Shown: positions 24,675 through 33,198, numbered from the stretch's first letter. The stretch is 64,000 nt of DNA from Azomonas tarimensis (GCF_042648805.1 NZ_JBHRXZ010000016.1:1-64000), one strand, 5' to 3'. The notes: generated by a model not told the origin, from the sequence alone. Numbers and translations: made by a program.

Positions 24675-25490
24675 ATGCCTCGAGAATTGTCCCTCGCCTA
24701 TCTGACCACCGAACAATCGCCCCCGCAGGCGCTGCAAACCGCGATGCGTACCGGCTACAGCTGTGCTGGCATCCGCCTGCTGCCTTCGTCACCGGGCGGC
24801 CAGGCCTATCCGCTGATGAACGATCCTCGCCAGCTCCGGGAAACCCTGGCCTGCCAGGCGGGTACCGGAGTGCGTATCGCCGATCTGGAAATGATCCGGC
24901 TGGACGAAGCCTTCAATCTTGAATCCTATCTGCGCTTTCTGGAAGTTGGCGGCCTGTTGCAGGCGCGAGCGGTGCTGGTAGCCGGGGACGACCATGACCC
25001 GTCCCGTCTCACTGCAAATTTCGCCGCCTTGTGCGAGGCCGCCCTTCCCTTCGGGCTGACCGCAGACCTCGAGTTCATGCCCTGGACCGCCGTCCCCGAC
25101 CTCGCAAGCGCCTGGGGCATCGTCGAGGCTGCCAACCAGCCCAACAGTGGCGTGCTGATAGATGCCATGCACTTCGCCCGCTCCAACAGCACCTTGCAAC
25201 AGCTAGCCCGTATACCCTTTCAACACCTTCATTACGCCCAACTGTGCGACGCTCCCCGAGCAGCACCAGATACGGTCGAGGGCCTGATCAATGCGGCGCG
25301 CTGCGAGCGGCTCCTGCCGGGCGAAGGTGGCCTGGCCCTGGCAGAACTGTGGAGTGGATTGCCGGCAGGGTTGCCGGTAAGCGTGGAGGTGCCCAATCAC
25401 GCCGAGCGGGCCCGCCTGGGTGCCGACGGGTGGGCGCAACGGGCACGACTGGCAACCCTGGCCCTGCTCGAGGACTGCATAGCGGCATGA
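24675..25490 (+). CDS. Sugar phosphate isomerase/epimerase-like TIM-barrel protein (QuiC-like fold), copy 1
   Basis: The protein has 271 aa. Putative metal ligands are the Glu of LEFMPWT (near 138), the Asp of VLIDAMHFA (near 170), the AQLCDAP strand (near 195) and the Glu of VSVEVPNH (near 240). This is the xylose-isomerase-like fold shared with the catalytic domain of dehydroshikimate dehydratases. It lacks a C-terminal HPPD domain. The gene at 29966 is a clear paralogue. It may dehydrate, isomerise or epimerise a cyclic polyol-ketone. Specific activity is unknown. Confidence 0.8.
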   Translation: MPRELSLAYLTTEQSPPQALQTAMRTGYSCAGIRLLPSSPGGQAYPLMNDPRQLRETLACQAGTGVRIADLEMIRLDEAFNLESYLRFLEVGGLLQARAVLVAGDDHDPSRLTANFAALCEAALPFGLTADLEFMPWTAVPDLASAWGIVEAANQPNSGVLIDAMHFARSNSTLQQLARIPFQHLHYAQLCDAPRAAPDTVEGLINAARCERLLPGEGGLALAELWSGLPAGLPVSVEVPNHAERARLGADGWAQRARLATLALLEDCIAA

Positions 25491-25519
25491 TGCCCAAGGT
25501 CGAGTGTCGACCATTTCAT

Positions 25520-25607
25520 CCGATTATCGCCCTATTCTTCGATCTGAGACCTTCATCCAGGCCGCCGGCCGCCAAGCCTTTTGATACTGTATTAACCAGT
25601 TAGTTAC
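25520..25607. promoter_or_regulatory. aroQ promoter region with a CGATTATCG box and a TetR-like site
   Basis: CCGATTATCGCCC at 25520-25532 matches the shared CGATTATCG box. GTATTAACCAGTTAGTTAC at 25589-25607 aligns with TetR-like sites at 29812 and 32943, 11 of 19 columns being identical in all three. The second site is only 15 bp before the start codon, so binding there would block transcription or initiation. Confidence 0.5.
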
Positions 25608-25622
25608 TAAAGGAGCGGTGCG

Positions 25623-26078
25623 GTGTCCCCTGTCATTCTCGTTCTCAACGGTCCCAATCTAAACATGCTTGGCACCCGTGAGCCTTCGACCTACGGCTAC
25701 GAAACCCTGGCAGATATCGCAGAGTTGTGCCGCCGTACCGGCGAGTCCCACGGGCTGACGATCGAGTTCTTCCAGACCAACCACGAAGGCGAGCTGATCG
25801 AGCGCATCCACCATGCCCGTGGCCGCTGCGCCGGCATTCTGATCAACCCGGCTGCCTGGACCCACACCTCGGTGGCGATCCGCGATGCCCTCAGCGCAGC
25901 GGAGCTGCCGGTGATCGAAGTGCACCTCTCCAACGTGCACAAGCGCGAAGCCTTCCGCCATCACTCATTTGTCTCACCGATCGCCGTCGGGGTGATCGCC
26001 GGCCTCGGCAGCAACGGCTATCGCCTGGGCCTGGAACATTTCGCCCACCTGCTCGAAGGATTTTCCCATGAACAATAA
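25623..26078 (+). CDS. aroQ: Type II 3-dehydroquinate dehydratase
   Basis: The protein has 151 aa, with a GTG start after AAAGGAG. It opens ILVLNGPNLNMLGTREPSTYG, containing the catalytic Arg and flexible-loop Tyr, then ILINPAAWTHTSVA and IEVHLSNVHKREAFR with the catalytic His and binding residues. It dehydrates 3-dehydroquinate to 3-dehydroshikimate. Location with aroE and quiC1 indicates a catabolic role in quinate use rather than biosynthesis. It overlaps the following aroE-like gene by 11 bp. Confidence 0.95.
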   Translation: MSPVILVLNGPNLNMLGTREPSTYGYETLADIAELCRRTGESHGLTIEFFQTNHEGELIERIHHARGRCAGILINPAAWTHTSVAIRDALSAAELPVIEVHLSNVHKREAFRHHSFVSPIAVGVIAGLGSNGYRLGLEHFAHLLEGFSHEQ

Positions 26079-26922
26079 CAAGACCGCTTCCGTCCTTGCC
26101 GGCCTCATCGGCGCCGGCATCCAGCTGTCCCGTACCCCCGCGCTGCATGAACGCGAGGGCGACGCCCAGGGTATTCGCTACCTGTACCGGCTGATCGACC
26201 TGGATCAGCTCAAGCTGGACACGAACGCCCTGCCCGACCTGCTGAGTGCTGCCGAACGGATGGGATTCACCGGCCTCAACATCACTTTCCCGGCCAAGCA
26301 GGCGATCATTCCCCTGCTCGACGAATTGTCCGACGAAGCCCGTGGTATCGGTGCGGTGAATACCGTGGTCCTCAAGGACGGCAAGCGCGTCGGCCATAAC
26401 ACCGATGCCCTCGGTTTCGCCGAAGGGTTCCGCCGGGGTCTACCGGGGGTGGCCATCGGCCGGGTGGTGCAGATGGGTGGCGGCGGCGCCGGTGCCGCGG
26501 TGGCCCATGCGTTGCTCGCCGAGGGCGTCGAGCAGCTCAGCGTGTTCGAAGTGGAGCCGGCCCGGGCCCAGGGCCTGGTGGATAGTCTGAACGAGCGATT
26601 CGGCCAGGGTCGTGCAGTGGTTGGTCGTGACCTGGCGACTGCCATGGCCGAAGCCGATGGCCTGGTCAACACCACGCCGGTCGGCATGGCCAAGCTCCCA
26701 GGCGCCCCCTTGCCGGTCGAACTGCTGCGCCCGGCGCTCTGGGTGGCCGAGATCATCTACTTCCCACTGGAAACCGAACTGCTCAGGCATGCTCGCGCCC
26801 TGGGCTGCCGGACTCTGGATGGCGGCACCATGGCGGTGTTCCAGGCGGTCAAGGCGTTCGAGCTGTTCACCGGCGTGCAGGCCGATGCCGAACGGATGCA
26901 GGAGCATTTTCTCGGAATGTGA
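26068..26922 (+). CDS. Quinate/shikimate dehydrogenase (AroE/YdiB/QsuD type)
   Basis: The protein has 284 aa. LIGAGIQLSRTPALHE is the substrate motif, GLNITFPAKQAIIPLLD carries the catalytic Lys, and NTDALGFAEGF the substrate Asp. The cofactor loop is VVQMGGGGAGAAVAHAL and the next strand ends FEVEPARAQ, with an acidic residue favouring NAD over NADP, as in catabolic quinate dehydrogenases. VNTTPVGM and MAVFQAVKAFELF close the domain. It overlaps aroQ. AACAATAACAAG directly after the start is Hfq/Crc-like. Confidence 0.9.
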   Translation: MNNNKTASVLAGLIGAGIQLSRTPALHEREGDAQGIRYLYRLIDLDQLKLDTNALPDLLSAAERMGFTGLNITFPAKQAIIPLLDELSDEARGIGAVNTVVLKDGKRVGHNTDALGFAEGFRRGLPGVAIGRVVQMGGGGAGAAVAHALLAEGVEQLSVFEVEPARAQGLVDSLNERFGQGRAVVGRDLATAMAEADGLVNTTPVGMAKLPGAPLPVELLRPALWVAEIIYFPLETELLRHARALGCRTLDGGTMAVFQAVKAFELFTGVQADAERMQEHFLGM

Positions 26923-27004
26923 GGCCGGGGCCGGGGTTGCTGCTTCGGCCTTTCGCCTGGCTTTCGAGATTCGTGCCGCCACGTAAAGACTCTGCCCGGG
27001 TCAA

Positions 27005-27673
27005 TCACGCCTGGAGGTAGCGCAGCACCGATTCGCAGATCATCGTCCTGTGGCGCTGCTTGACCGAAGGCTCATGCAGGTCGATCTGAAAGATCTCGCC
27101 GAAGGTGTGGCGGTTGGAGTTGCGGTAGAAGCAGAACGAGCTCATCAGCAGGTGAACGTCGACCGCCTGCAGGCCGGACCGGAATACCCCTTCAGCCTCG
27201 CCCCGGCGCAGAATCTGGTCCAGCAGGTGTGTGACGTTGCTGCTCATTGATCGAATGGTGTCCGATTCCTTGACGTGGTCGCCGTTGTGGATGTTTTCGA
27301 TACAGACGATGCGCACGAAGCCTGGATTACGGTCGTGGTGATCGAAGGTGAACTCCACAAGTCGCCGGATGGCCACCGACGGGTCCAGCTCGCCGAGATG
27401 GAGTTCGCTCTCGGTGTGGCGAATATCTCCGTAGAGCTTTTCCAGCACCCGGAGGTAGAGCTGTTCCTTGTTACCGAAGTAGTAATAGATCATCCGCTTG
27501 GAAGTACGGGTGCGCTCGGCAATGGCATCCACCCGCGCACCGGACAACCCATACTCGACGAATTCGGCGATTGCCGCCTGGAGAATGTCCTCCCGGGTTT
27601 TTTCCGGATTGTTCTTGCGGGTTCTGCGATTGTCGGCCGGGTTCTCACCCGCCTGAGGGTCTGCGTAAGTCAT
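27005..27673 (-). CDS. TetR-family transcriptional regulator
   Basis: The protein has 222 aa. The N-terminal region is polar, then ILQAAIAEFVEYGLSGARVDAIAERTRTSKRMIYYYFGNKEQLYLRVLE, summarised here as a standard TetR helix-turn-helix (residues about 30-75) with YYYFGNKEQLY as recognition helix end. The ligand domain resembles RutR/QuiR-like regulators of catabolic clusters. It is transcribed convergently with aroE and lies 98 bp downstream of quiC1 on the same strand. It is the best candidate to bind the 19-bp sites at 25589, 29812 and 32943. Confidence 0.88.
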   Translation of the reverse strand: MTYADPQAGENPADNRRTRKNNPEKTREDILQAAIAEFVEYGLSGARVDAIAERTRTSKRMIYYYFGNKEQLYLRVLEKLYGDIRHTESELHLGELDPSVAIRRLVEFTFDHHDRNPGFVRIVCIENIHNGDHVKESDTIRSMSSNVTHLLDQILRRGEAEGVFRSGLQAVDVHLLMSSFCFYRNSNRHTFGEIFQIDLHEPSVKQRHRTMICESVLRYLQA

Positions 27674-27771
27674 TGTTGGAATCTGTCAGCCCTGGGTACG
27701 AAGAGAAACGATTATGAAGAATGGCTCCCGTACAGTGAAGACCAGTGCCTCTTCGTTCGCTCCCCAACCAT

Positions 27772-29682
27772 TCATCGACGCGATCCATCCGAAGAACTGC
27801 CCCGAGCCTTGGCCAGCGCGGCCAGGCGCACGGCGACGTTAGCAGCCCCGTAGCCGGAGTAACCGTTCTTGCGCTGGATGATTTCAAAGAAGAAGCGGTC
27901 CTCGAATGGCTCGGTATAGACGTGAAAGAACTCGCCGCCCTGGGCGTCACGGTCGTAGAGGACGTTGTAGTACGCCAGTTCGCTGAGAAATTCGTCATCG
28001 AAGTCGAAACGCGCGGCCAGGTCATCGTAGTAGTTCAGCGGAATATCGAGCAGCGGCACGCCGGCATCCTTGGAGCGGTTCACTTCGGTGAAGATATCTT
28101 CACAAGCAAACGCAATGTGATGTACTCCAGAGCCCCGGTAGCTCGACAGCGCATGGGAGACCGCCGTGTTACGGTTTTCCGAGACATTCAACGGCAAGCG
28201 GATACTGCCACAGCGGCTGCGGACGGCACGGCTTTTCACCAGCCCGTAGGGATCGGGCAGGACGACTTCATCGTCGGCGCGAAAATCCAGTGCCGTCTTG
28301 TAGAACAGTACCCAGCTGTCGAGACTGTCGGCCGGCAGTGCCATGGCCATGTGATCGATACGCTGCAGGTTGCCCGGCTGGATCGCATCCGGTGCGAGAA
28401 CGAAGTCGCTGTCGTAGATCGTATGGCCGGCTTCTCGCTGTTCCACCATGTAGATCAGGCTGCCATCGGGCGCTCGAACCGCCGGGATCTCCCGCTCGTT
28501 CGGCCCGACCAGCCCGCGATAAGGCTGAGCCTTGAAGGCCCGGGCACGCTCCAGCGCAGTAGCTTCATCGCGCACGCGAAAACCGGTGGCGCACAACGAC
28601 GGGCCGTGGGCTTCGAAGAAACCATGGGCGAACGAATACGGCTCGGCATTGAGCACGATATTGACATCCCCCTGGCGCAACAGGCTGACGTTCTTCGAAC
28701 GGTGCTCGCCAGCACGGGCAAATCCCAGACGTTCGAGCCAGGTACGCAGCTTGGCGGCGCAGGGCTCGTCAACGGCAAATTCGAGAAACTCCACGCCCTC
28801 GTAACGGCTCGCGGCCGGGGGGGCGAACAGCGCATCGAGATTGACCGGCGGTACGGTGTCCTGTTCGAGAATCTTGCGAGTCTTCTCCTCGAGATAGAGC
28901 AGAGAGCGCAGACCGTCGGCCGCGTTGGCCCGCGGTGGCGCGGCGCGGAATCCGTCGTTGAAGATCTCCAATGACAGCGGGCCGGTATATCCCGTGCGAA
29001 GGATCGGTGCGAGAAAATTCGGCAGATCGAATTCGCCCTGGCCTGGGAAGCAGCGGAAATGGCGGCTCCATTCCAGGACATCCATCTGCAGGATGGGCGC
29101 GTCGGCCATTTGCACGAAGAAGATCTTGTCACCAGGAATCTCGGCAATCGCGGACGGATCGCCCTTCAGCGAAAGCGTGTGAAAACTGTCCAGGATCACC
29201 CCGAGCGCAGAATGGTCGACCTGCTTCACCAGACGCCAGACCTGCTGGTAAGTGCTCACGTGGCGGCCCCAGGCCAGGGCTTCGTAGCCGATGCGCAGCC
29301 CCCGCTTGCCAGCCCGCTCGGCCAGGACCGCAAGGTCATCGACAAGAATGTCCTCATCGCCCAGGCTGTCTGCCGCCACGTTGCTGCACACCAGCACCAG
29401 GTCGGTTCCGAGCTCCTGCATCAGGTCGAACTTACGCTCGGCCCGGTCGAGGTTGCGCTGCAGGCGCTCACGCCCGCAGCCCTCGAAATCACGGAACGGC
29501 TGGAACAGCGTTATGGCGATGCCTAGATCGGCGCACATCCGGCGTATCTGGGTCGGGCTGCCCGAGTAGTAAAGCAAGTCGTTTTCAAAGATCTCCACCC
29601 CATCGAACCCGGCGGCAGCTACGGCCTCCAGCTTCTCGGGAAGAGTTCCGCTGAGCGAGACGGTGGCGATCGAACGGTGCAT
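27772..29682 (-). CDS. quiC1: 3-Dehydroshikimate dehydratase fused to an HPPD-like domain
   Basis: The protein has 636 aa. The ATG at 29682 (MHRSIATVSLSG) has AAGGAG upstream. The N-terminal TIM barrel (1-280) has Glu134 (IGYE), Asp165 (VILD), Gln191 (FFVQ) and Glu239 (SLEI), the metal ligands known for P. putida QuiC1 at the same numbers. The C-terminal part (300-620) is HPPD-like, with LQRIDHMAMAL, GVHHIAFAC and DRFFFEIIQR holding candidate metal ligands. It converts 3-dehydroshikimate to protocatechuate, the substrate of PcaHG. Operators lie 130-160 bp upstream. Confidence 0.95.
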   Translation of the reverse strand: MHRSIATVSLSGTLPEKLEAVAAAGFDGVEIFENDLLYYSGSPTQIRRMCADLGIAITLFQPFRDFEGCGRERLQRNLDRAERKFDLMQELGTDLVLVCSNVAADSLGDEDILVDDLAVLAERAGKRGLRIGYEALAWGRHVSTYQQVWRLVKQVDHSALGVILDSFHTLSLKGDPSAIAEIPGDKIFFVQMADAPILQMDVLEWSRHFRCFPGQGEFDLPNFLAPILRTGYTGPLSLEIFNDGFRAAPPRANAADGLRSLLYLEEKTRKILEQDTVPPVNLDALFAPPAASRYEGVEFLEFAVDEPCAAKLRTWLERLGFARAGEHRSKNVSLLRQGDVNIVLNAEPYSFAHGFFEAHGPSLCATGFRVRDEATALERARAFKAQPYRGLVGPNEREIPAVRAPDGSLIYMVEQREAGHTIYDSDFVLAPDAIQPGNLQRIDHMAMALPADSLDSWVLFYKTALDFRADDEVVLPDPYGLVKSRAVRSRCGSIRLPLNVSENRNTAVSHALSSYRGSGVHHIAFACEDIFTEVNRSKDAGVPLLDIPLNYYDDLAARFDFDDEFLSELAYYNVLYDRDAQGGEFFHVYTEPFEDRFFFEIIQRKNGYSGYGAANVAVRLAALAKARGSSSDGSRR

Positions 29683-29786
29683 GAGGAGCTCCTTGTCGCT
29701 TGAGGCGCTGTCGGTGCGGCGTGGATTCGCAACGGGCGCCACAAGCGCAACGCCGCTGCGTCAACTATCCGAGGAGTATTGTCGTG

Positions 29787-29844
29787 CGATTAACGGCTGG
29801 CAAACGAAAATGTACGAACCAGTACGTTTGTCGTTCGATTATCG
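29787..29844. promoter_or_regulatory. quiC1 promoter operators: CGATTATCG boxes and a TetR-like site
   Basis: A diverged box CGATTAACG (29787-29795), the TetR-like GTACGAACCAGTACGTTTG (29812-29830), and GTTCGATTATCGAGC (29833-29847) stand in a row. AAATGTAC and GTACGTTT make an inverted repeat around the TetR-like core. The remaining DNA between quiC1 and the next gene (29683-29965) shows no other coding sign. Confidence 0.6.
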
Positions 29845-29965
29845 AGCGATACGATTTCCCAAGACCTCTGGGTGGACTGCCGTAAGACGCAGGAGGTGGC
29901 TTCATCAATGTCCGAAGGCGCTGGGCTGGCGGCGCGATGCACCGGCGAGGCGGGATCTTTCCACC

Positions 29966-30781
29966 CTACAGGCGGGCCAGTACAGCCAGGCTTCTTTCCA
30001 GCGCCATGCGTGCCCGGTCCAGTGCACTGACGCCCTGCTCCAGCAACTGACGGGTGGGAATCTCCAGACTCAGCGGAATGTTCTCCGGCAGGCAGCGCAA
30101 CAGGCCGAGCAGGTCGCAGTCGCCTTCTCCGGGGAAACGTCGCTCCTGGCGAGCCTGGCGCAGGATTTCCTGCATATCGTCAGGACGCGGCCCCGCCACA
30201 TCGCACAGCTGCATGTAACGCAGGCGCGAGGGCGGCACCCGCGCAAGGTCTTCCAGCCGGGAAGCAGAGCGGTCGAAGTGGAAGGCGTCCACCAGTACGC
30301 CTCCGTTGGCGCAGCCTGCCGCTTCGACGATACGCACGGCCTGGGCCAGGTCACGGGCGTCGGTCCAGGGCATGAACTCCAGATGTGGATGCAGTTCGTA
30401 GCCGGCCGACAGCTCGCACAGCGCGGCGAAGTTCTGGGTCTGCCGGGCTTCATCAGGATCGTTGCCGGCCACCAGCAATTCGGTGGCTCCCAGCTCCGCC
30501 CCGGCTGCAAGAATCGCCTCGAAATCAGCCACCCGGGTGTCGGGCTTCAGACGCAGGATCTCCACGTCCAGTACGCGGATTCCGGTGTCGCGCAGTCGTG
30601 CCAGAGTCTCCCGGCGCAGCGCGGCGTCGGCCACGAGGGGAAAGTGATGTTCTTCCGGCGTGGCCGGCACCAGGCGCAGCCCTACGTGGCTGTATCCCGC
30701 CTGAGCGGCCACCTCCACCATCTGAGGAGGCGATAGCTCGAGTACCGTGAGGGCAGCGAGGGAAAGAATACGGTCGGTCAT
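29966..30781 (-). CDS. Sugar phosphate isomerase/epimerase-like TIM-barrel protein (QuiC-like fold), copy 2
   Basis: The protein has 271 aa from the ATG at 30781 (MTDRILSLAALTVLEL). Putative metal ligands: Glu in LEFMPWTDARD, Asp in VLVDAFHFD, the MQLCDVAG strand and Glu in LSLEIPTRQ. Length and motif order equal copy 1 (24675-25490); both share LEFMPW, FPGEG/LPGEG and the QLCD strand. It lies 23 bp downstream of an Idh-type oxidoreductase, so the two may act in sequence on one cyclic polyol. Activity is unknown. Confidence 0.8.
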   Translation of the reverse strand: MTDRILSLAALTVLELSPPQMVEVAAQAGYSHVGLRLVPATPEEHHFPLVADAALRRETLARLRDTGIRVLDVEILRLKPDTRVADFEAILAAGAELGATELLVAGNDPDEARQTQNFAALCELSAGYELHPHLEFMPWTDARDLAQAVRIVEAAGCANGGVLVDAFHFDRSASRLEDLARVPPSRLRYMQLCDVAGPRPDDMQEILRQARQERRFPGEGDCDLLGLLRCLPENIPLSLEIPTRQLLEQGVSALDRARMALERSLAVLARL

Positions 30782-30804
30782 GGGTGTCTCTGCAAGCGGT
30801 CGGA

Positions 30805-31851
30805 TCAAAGGGTTTCGGGCGTCACGCAAACACCACTGCTGGCGGCGTGCCTGATCGCCTCGACCAGCGCCAGGGTGCGTCCGGCATCGGCCGCGTCCAC
30901 CAGCGGACGGGCCTCGCCGCGAACGACCCGGACGAAGTGCTGGAGCTGAAGGGCCAGTGCATCACCGGCAGGCACGGGCTCACGGGTGCTTGACAGAGGT
31001 TGATGCCAGCCTGCGCCCGCCTCGGCATACCGCCAGTGCTGCAACTGCGGAACGGCGAGCGCACCCTGGGTGCCTGCCAGCAGGTAGCAGGGCTGATCCT
31101 GGCGCGGATAAACGGGGTTCTCCCCGGAGCCCAGCTCCCAGCTCCAGGGCGCCGCCACTGCGTCGGAGCCGGTCAGGGTGCCCAGCGCACCGTTCTCGAA
31201 GCGCAGCAGCACCGCTGCACTGTCCTCGTTGGGCAGGCCGCGGGCTCGATTGTCGGTCATCGCCTGCACGGACTGGACCTCTCCGCACAGATGGCGCAGC
31301 AGGTCCAGATCATGGATGAGATTGGTCAACAACATGCCGGCGCCCGGCTCGCGGCGCCACGCCTGCTCGAAATAGCTGGCCGGCTTCTGCAGCTGCCACA
31401 GCGCCGTCACCGTGGTCAGCCGGCCCAGAGCGCCCTCGCCGATCAGTTGCCGTGCCCGAGCGATCAGCGGATTGTGCCGCCGATGATGGCCGACAAGCAC
31501 CGACACGCCACTTTTTGCGCTTGCCTCGACGAGTGTGCGGACCTCGTCAAGCCCGACCCCTACCGGTTTCTCCAGCAGCACGGGAATACCCCGTGCCAGG
31601 CAGTCCAGTGCCGTCGGCACGTGCAGCTTACTGGGGTTCGCGACGATCACGGCGTCCGGACGCGCCTGCTCCAGCATCTGCCGATGGTCGGCGAACCAGG
31701 GAACCGCCAGACCCGCGGCAAACTCGGCGGCGGCTGGACTGGGGTCAGCGATGGCTCGCAGGCAGGCTTCGTCGGATCGGGCAAGGTAGGTCTGGTGCTG
31801 GCGCCCCATCACGCCAGCGCCGATCAGGGCAATACGCAAAGGTAGATGCAA
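30805..31851 (-). CDS. Gfo/Idh/MocA family NAD(P)-dependent oxidoreductase
   Basis: The protein has 348 aa. The first codon is TTG (GAGGAA upstream). IALIGAGVMGRQH is the nucleotide motif, NPSKLHVPTALDCLARGIPVLLEKPVG carries the EKP signature, and LLTNLIHDLDLLRHLCG the His-Asp catalytic region. Members oxidise inositol, glucose or other cyclic polyols. Here it begins a unit with isomerase-like copy 2 and lies within the hydroaromatic cluster, so it may oxidise a hydroxylated ring acid. Confidence 0.85.
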   Translation of the reverse strand: MHLPLRIALIGAGVMGRQHQTYLARSDEACLRAIADPSPAAAEFAAGLAVPWFADHRQMLEQARPDAVIVANPSKLHVPTALDCLARGIPVLLEKPVGVGLDEVRTLVEASAKSGVSVLVGHHRRHNPLIARARQLIGEGALGRLTTVTALWQLQKPASYFEQAWRREPGAGMLLTNLIHDLDLLRHLCGEVQSVQAMTDNRARGLPNEDSAAVLLRFENGALGTLTGSDAVAAPWSWELGSGENPVYPRQDQPCYLLAGTQGALAVPQLQHWRYAEAGAGWHQPLSSTREPVPAGDALALQLQHFVRVVRGEARPLVDAADAGRTLALVEAIRHAASSGVCVTPETL

Positions 31852-31900
31852 AGCGACTTCCTCGTCTGGAGGCTCAAAGGGCAGCCTCGAAACATAATCC

Positions 31901-31913
31901 GGAACACTGTTCC
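31901..31913. promoter_or_regulatory. IclR-like operator GGAAC-ACT-GTTCC upstream of the Idh-type gene
   Basis: A perfect 5-bp dyad with a 3-bp spacer, 50 bp before the oxidoreductase start. The same GGAAC-N3-GTTCC layout occurs at 37786. AATAACAA on the - strand lies next to it. Confidence 0.65.
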
Positions 31914-32000
31914 AGTTGTTATTGGGCCACTATCGTCCTTTGCGTTTGCGTTTTCCAGCGCCTTGACTCGATATGAGAGCGATCCGCGAGCAATAACGTT

Positions 32001-32009
32001 CGATTATCG
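32001..32009. promoter_or_regulatory. PcaR-like box between the Idh-type gene and the IclR gene
   Basis: GTTCGATTATCGGAC (31998-32012) matches 13 of 15 positions of the PcaR-type box GTGCGATTATCGAAC. Confidence 0.6.
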
Positions 32010-32071
32010 GACGATTCGCGCGAAGGAAAAATCTCTACATTTCCAATGGCCGCTCCCTCGGGCCGAATACA

Positions 32072-32851
32072 TCAGGTGAACAGCTCTGACGCCTGGCTGG
32101 CGCCCGAGAGCTCTTCGCTGGCTGATAGCAATCCCGGCGCCAACTCATGAAGGCGGGCCTCGGGCAGTCGGGCGGTGGGTCCGGCGATGCTCAGCACAGC
32201 GATCGCATGGCCTTCCACCGGATGCCGTACTACCGCGGCTACCGCGGACATACCCACGCTGGAGCTCTCCACCACCCAGGCATAACCGATCTGGCGTGCC
32301 AGCCGCAGTCTTTCGAGCAGGGCCGCTTCATCTCGTGGCGCATTTGGACCGCGTTCGTCGGCATCGCTGCGTTGCCCCTGGCAGCGCACCAGTTGCAGCG
32401 CCTGTTCATCATCCAGGCTTGCCAGCCAGGCATGTCCGGATGCGGTCGGAAACAGAGGCGCGTCCCGGCCCATGTCAGGGTCGTAGCGCAGTCCGGAACG
32501 AGCCCCCTGGGACTTGGCTATCCAGACCAGCCGACTGGCCTCGATCACCCCAAGGCGCACCAGCTCGCCGCTCTGCTCGGCCAGGCGATCCAGAATCGGC
32601 TGGACGATATCTGCCCCACTGTTGCCCAGATAGCGCAAGCCGATGGCGACCAGTCGAGTGGTCAACAGATAATGGCTACTGCGAGCGTCCTGACGGACAT
32701 AGCCGAGCCGGGCCAGCTCCGCCAGCATCCGGTGAGCGGCGCTCTTGGGGATCTGCAGCGAATCGGCCAGGGCCTGCAGCGCCATGCCGCCAGGCTGGGA
32801 GGCCAGGCACTCCAATATGCCCACCGCGCGTTCAATCTGACTACCAGCCAT
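32072..32851 (-). CDS. IclR-family transcriptional regulator
   Basis: The protein has 259 aa. The N-terminal winged helix has SQIERAVGILECLASQPGGMALQALAD and IPKSAAHRMLAELARLGYV. The ligand domain has GELVRLGVIEASRLVWIAKSQG, a PLFPTASGHAWLAS loop and SSVGMSAVAAVVRHP. It differs clearly from the PcaR/PcaU-type protein at 17735. It lies between the Idh-type operon and the tct operon and is the likeliest binder of the GGAAC-N3-GTTCC sites, a form like E. coli IclR's TGGAAAT dyad. Confidence 0.85.
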   Translation of the reverse strand: MAGSQIERAVGILECLASQPGGMALQALADSLQIPKSAAHRMLAELARLGYVRQDARSSHYLLTTRLVAIGLRYLGNSGADIVQPILDRLAEQSGELVRLGVIEASRLVWIAKSQGARSGLRYDPDMGRDAPLFPTASGHAWLASLDDEQALQLVRCQGQRSDADERGPNAPRDEAALLERLRLARQIGYAWVVESSSVGMSAVAAVVRHPVEGHAIAVLSIAGPTARLPEARLHELAPGLLSASEELSGASQASELFT

Positions 32852-32942
32852 GAAGAGGTCCTGTTCAAAAGAGGCCGGGTGATTCTAGAGAGCGGGGTCC
32901 GGCCGGGAAACCGCTGTTCCCTGCAGGACGACCTTCGTATAT

Positions 32943-32974
32943 GTTCGAACTAGTTAGTTTTTGTGCGATTATCG
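32943..32974. promoter_or_regulatory. tct operon operators: TetR-like site next to a PcaR-like box
   Basis: GTTCGAACTAGTTAGTTTT (32943-32961) is followed directly by GTGCGATTATCGACT (32963-32977), which matches 13 of 15 positions of the PcaR-type box. The same order, TetR-like then CGATTATCG, occurs before quiC1. Confidence 0.6.
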
Positions 32975-33078
32975 ACTACGCACAATTGCGAAAGCCCGAG
33001 AGTGCTCGCAAGATTGGCTCACCAGGTCGAACCGCCTGCAAACAACTACAACGTTCACATAACAAGAAGGTTCCTTGC

Positions 33079-33198
33079 ATGTCCTACTGCAACCACACCT
33101 GTTTGCCCGCAGGTCGGCGTCCCCTCTTCGTCAAGTGGGCGTCTCTCTCCGCCACTCGCCCTTCTCCAGTCGCTCGAACCGGTGGCGACCATGCATAG
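33079..33198 (+). CDS. Possible leader peptide upstream of tctB
   Basis: A 39-codon frame (MSYCNHTCLPAGRR...) starts 9 nt after AAGAAGG and ends at TAG 33196-33198, overlapping an alternative tctB start (ATG 33191). No homology is recognised. The long leader (over 200 bp after the operators) and the overlap suggest translational coupling, but it may be chance. Confidence 0.3.
   Translation: MSYCNHTCLPAGRRPLFVKWASLSATRPSPVARTGGDHA

Noticed and set aside
27690..27720. ACGATTATG upstream of the tetR gene as another CGATTATCG box
   Set aside because: Only a partial match (core interrupted at the last two bases); not counted.
32905..32921. GGGAA-N7-TTCCC as a possible fourth GGAAC-type operator before the tct operon
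   Set aside because: The spacing (7) and lack of the inner C/G differ from the other three sites.
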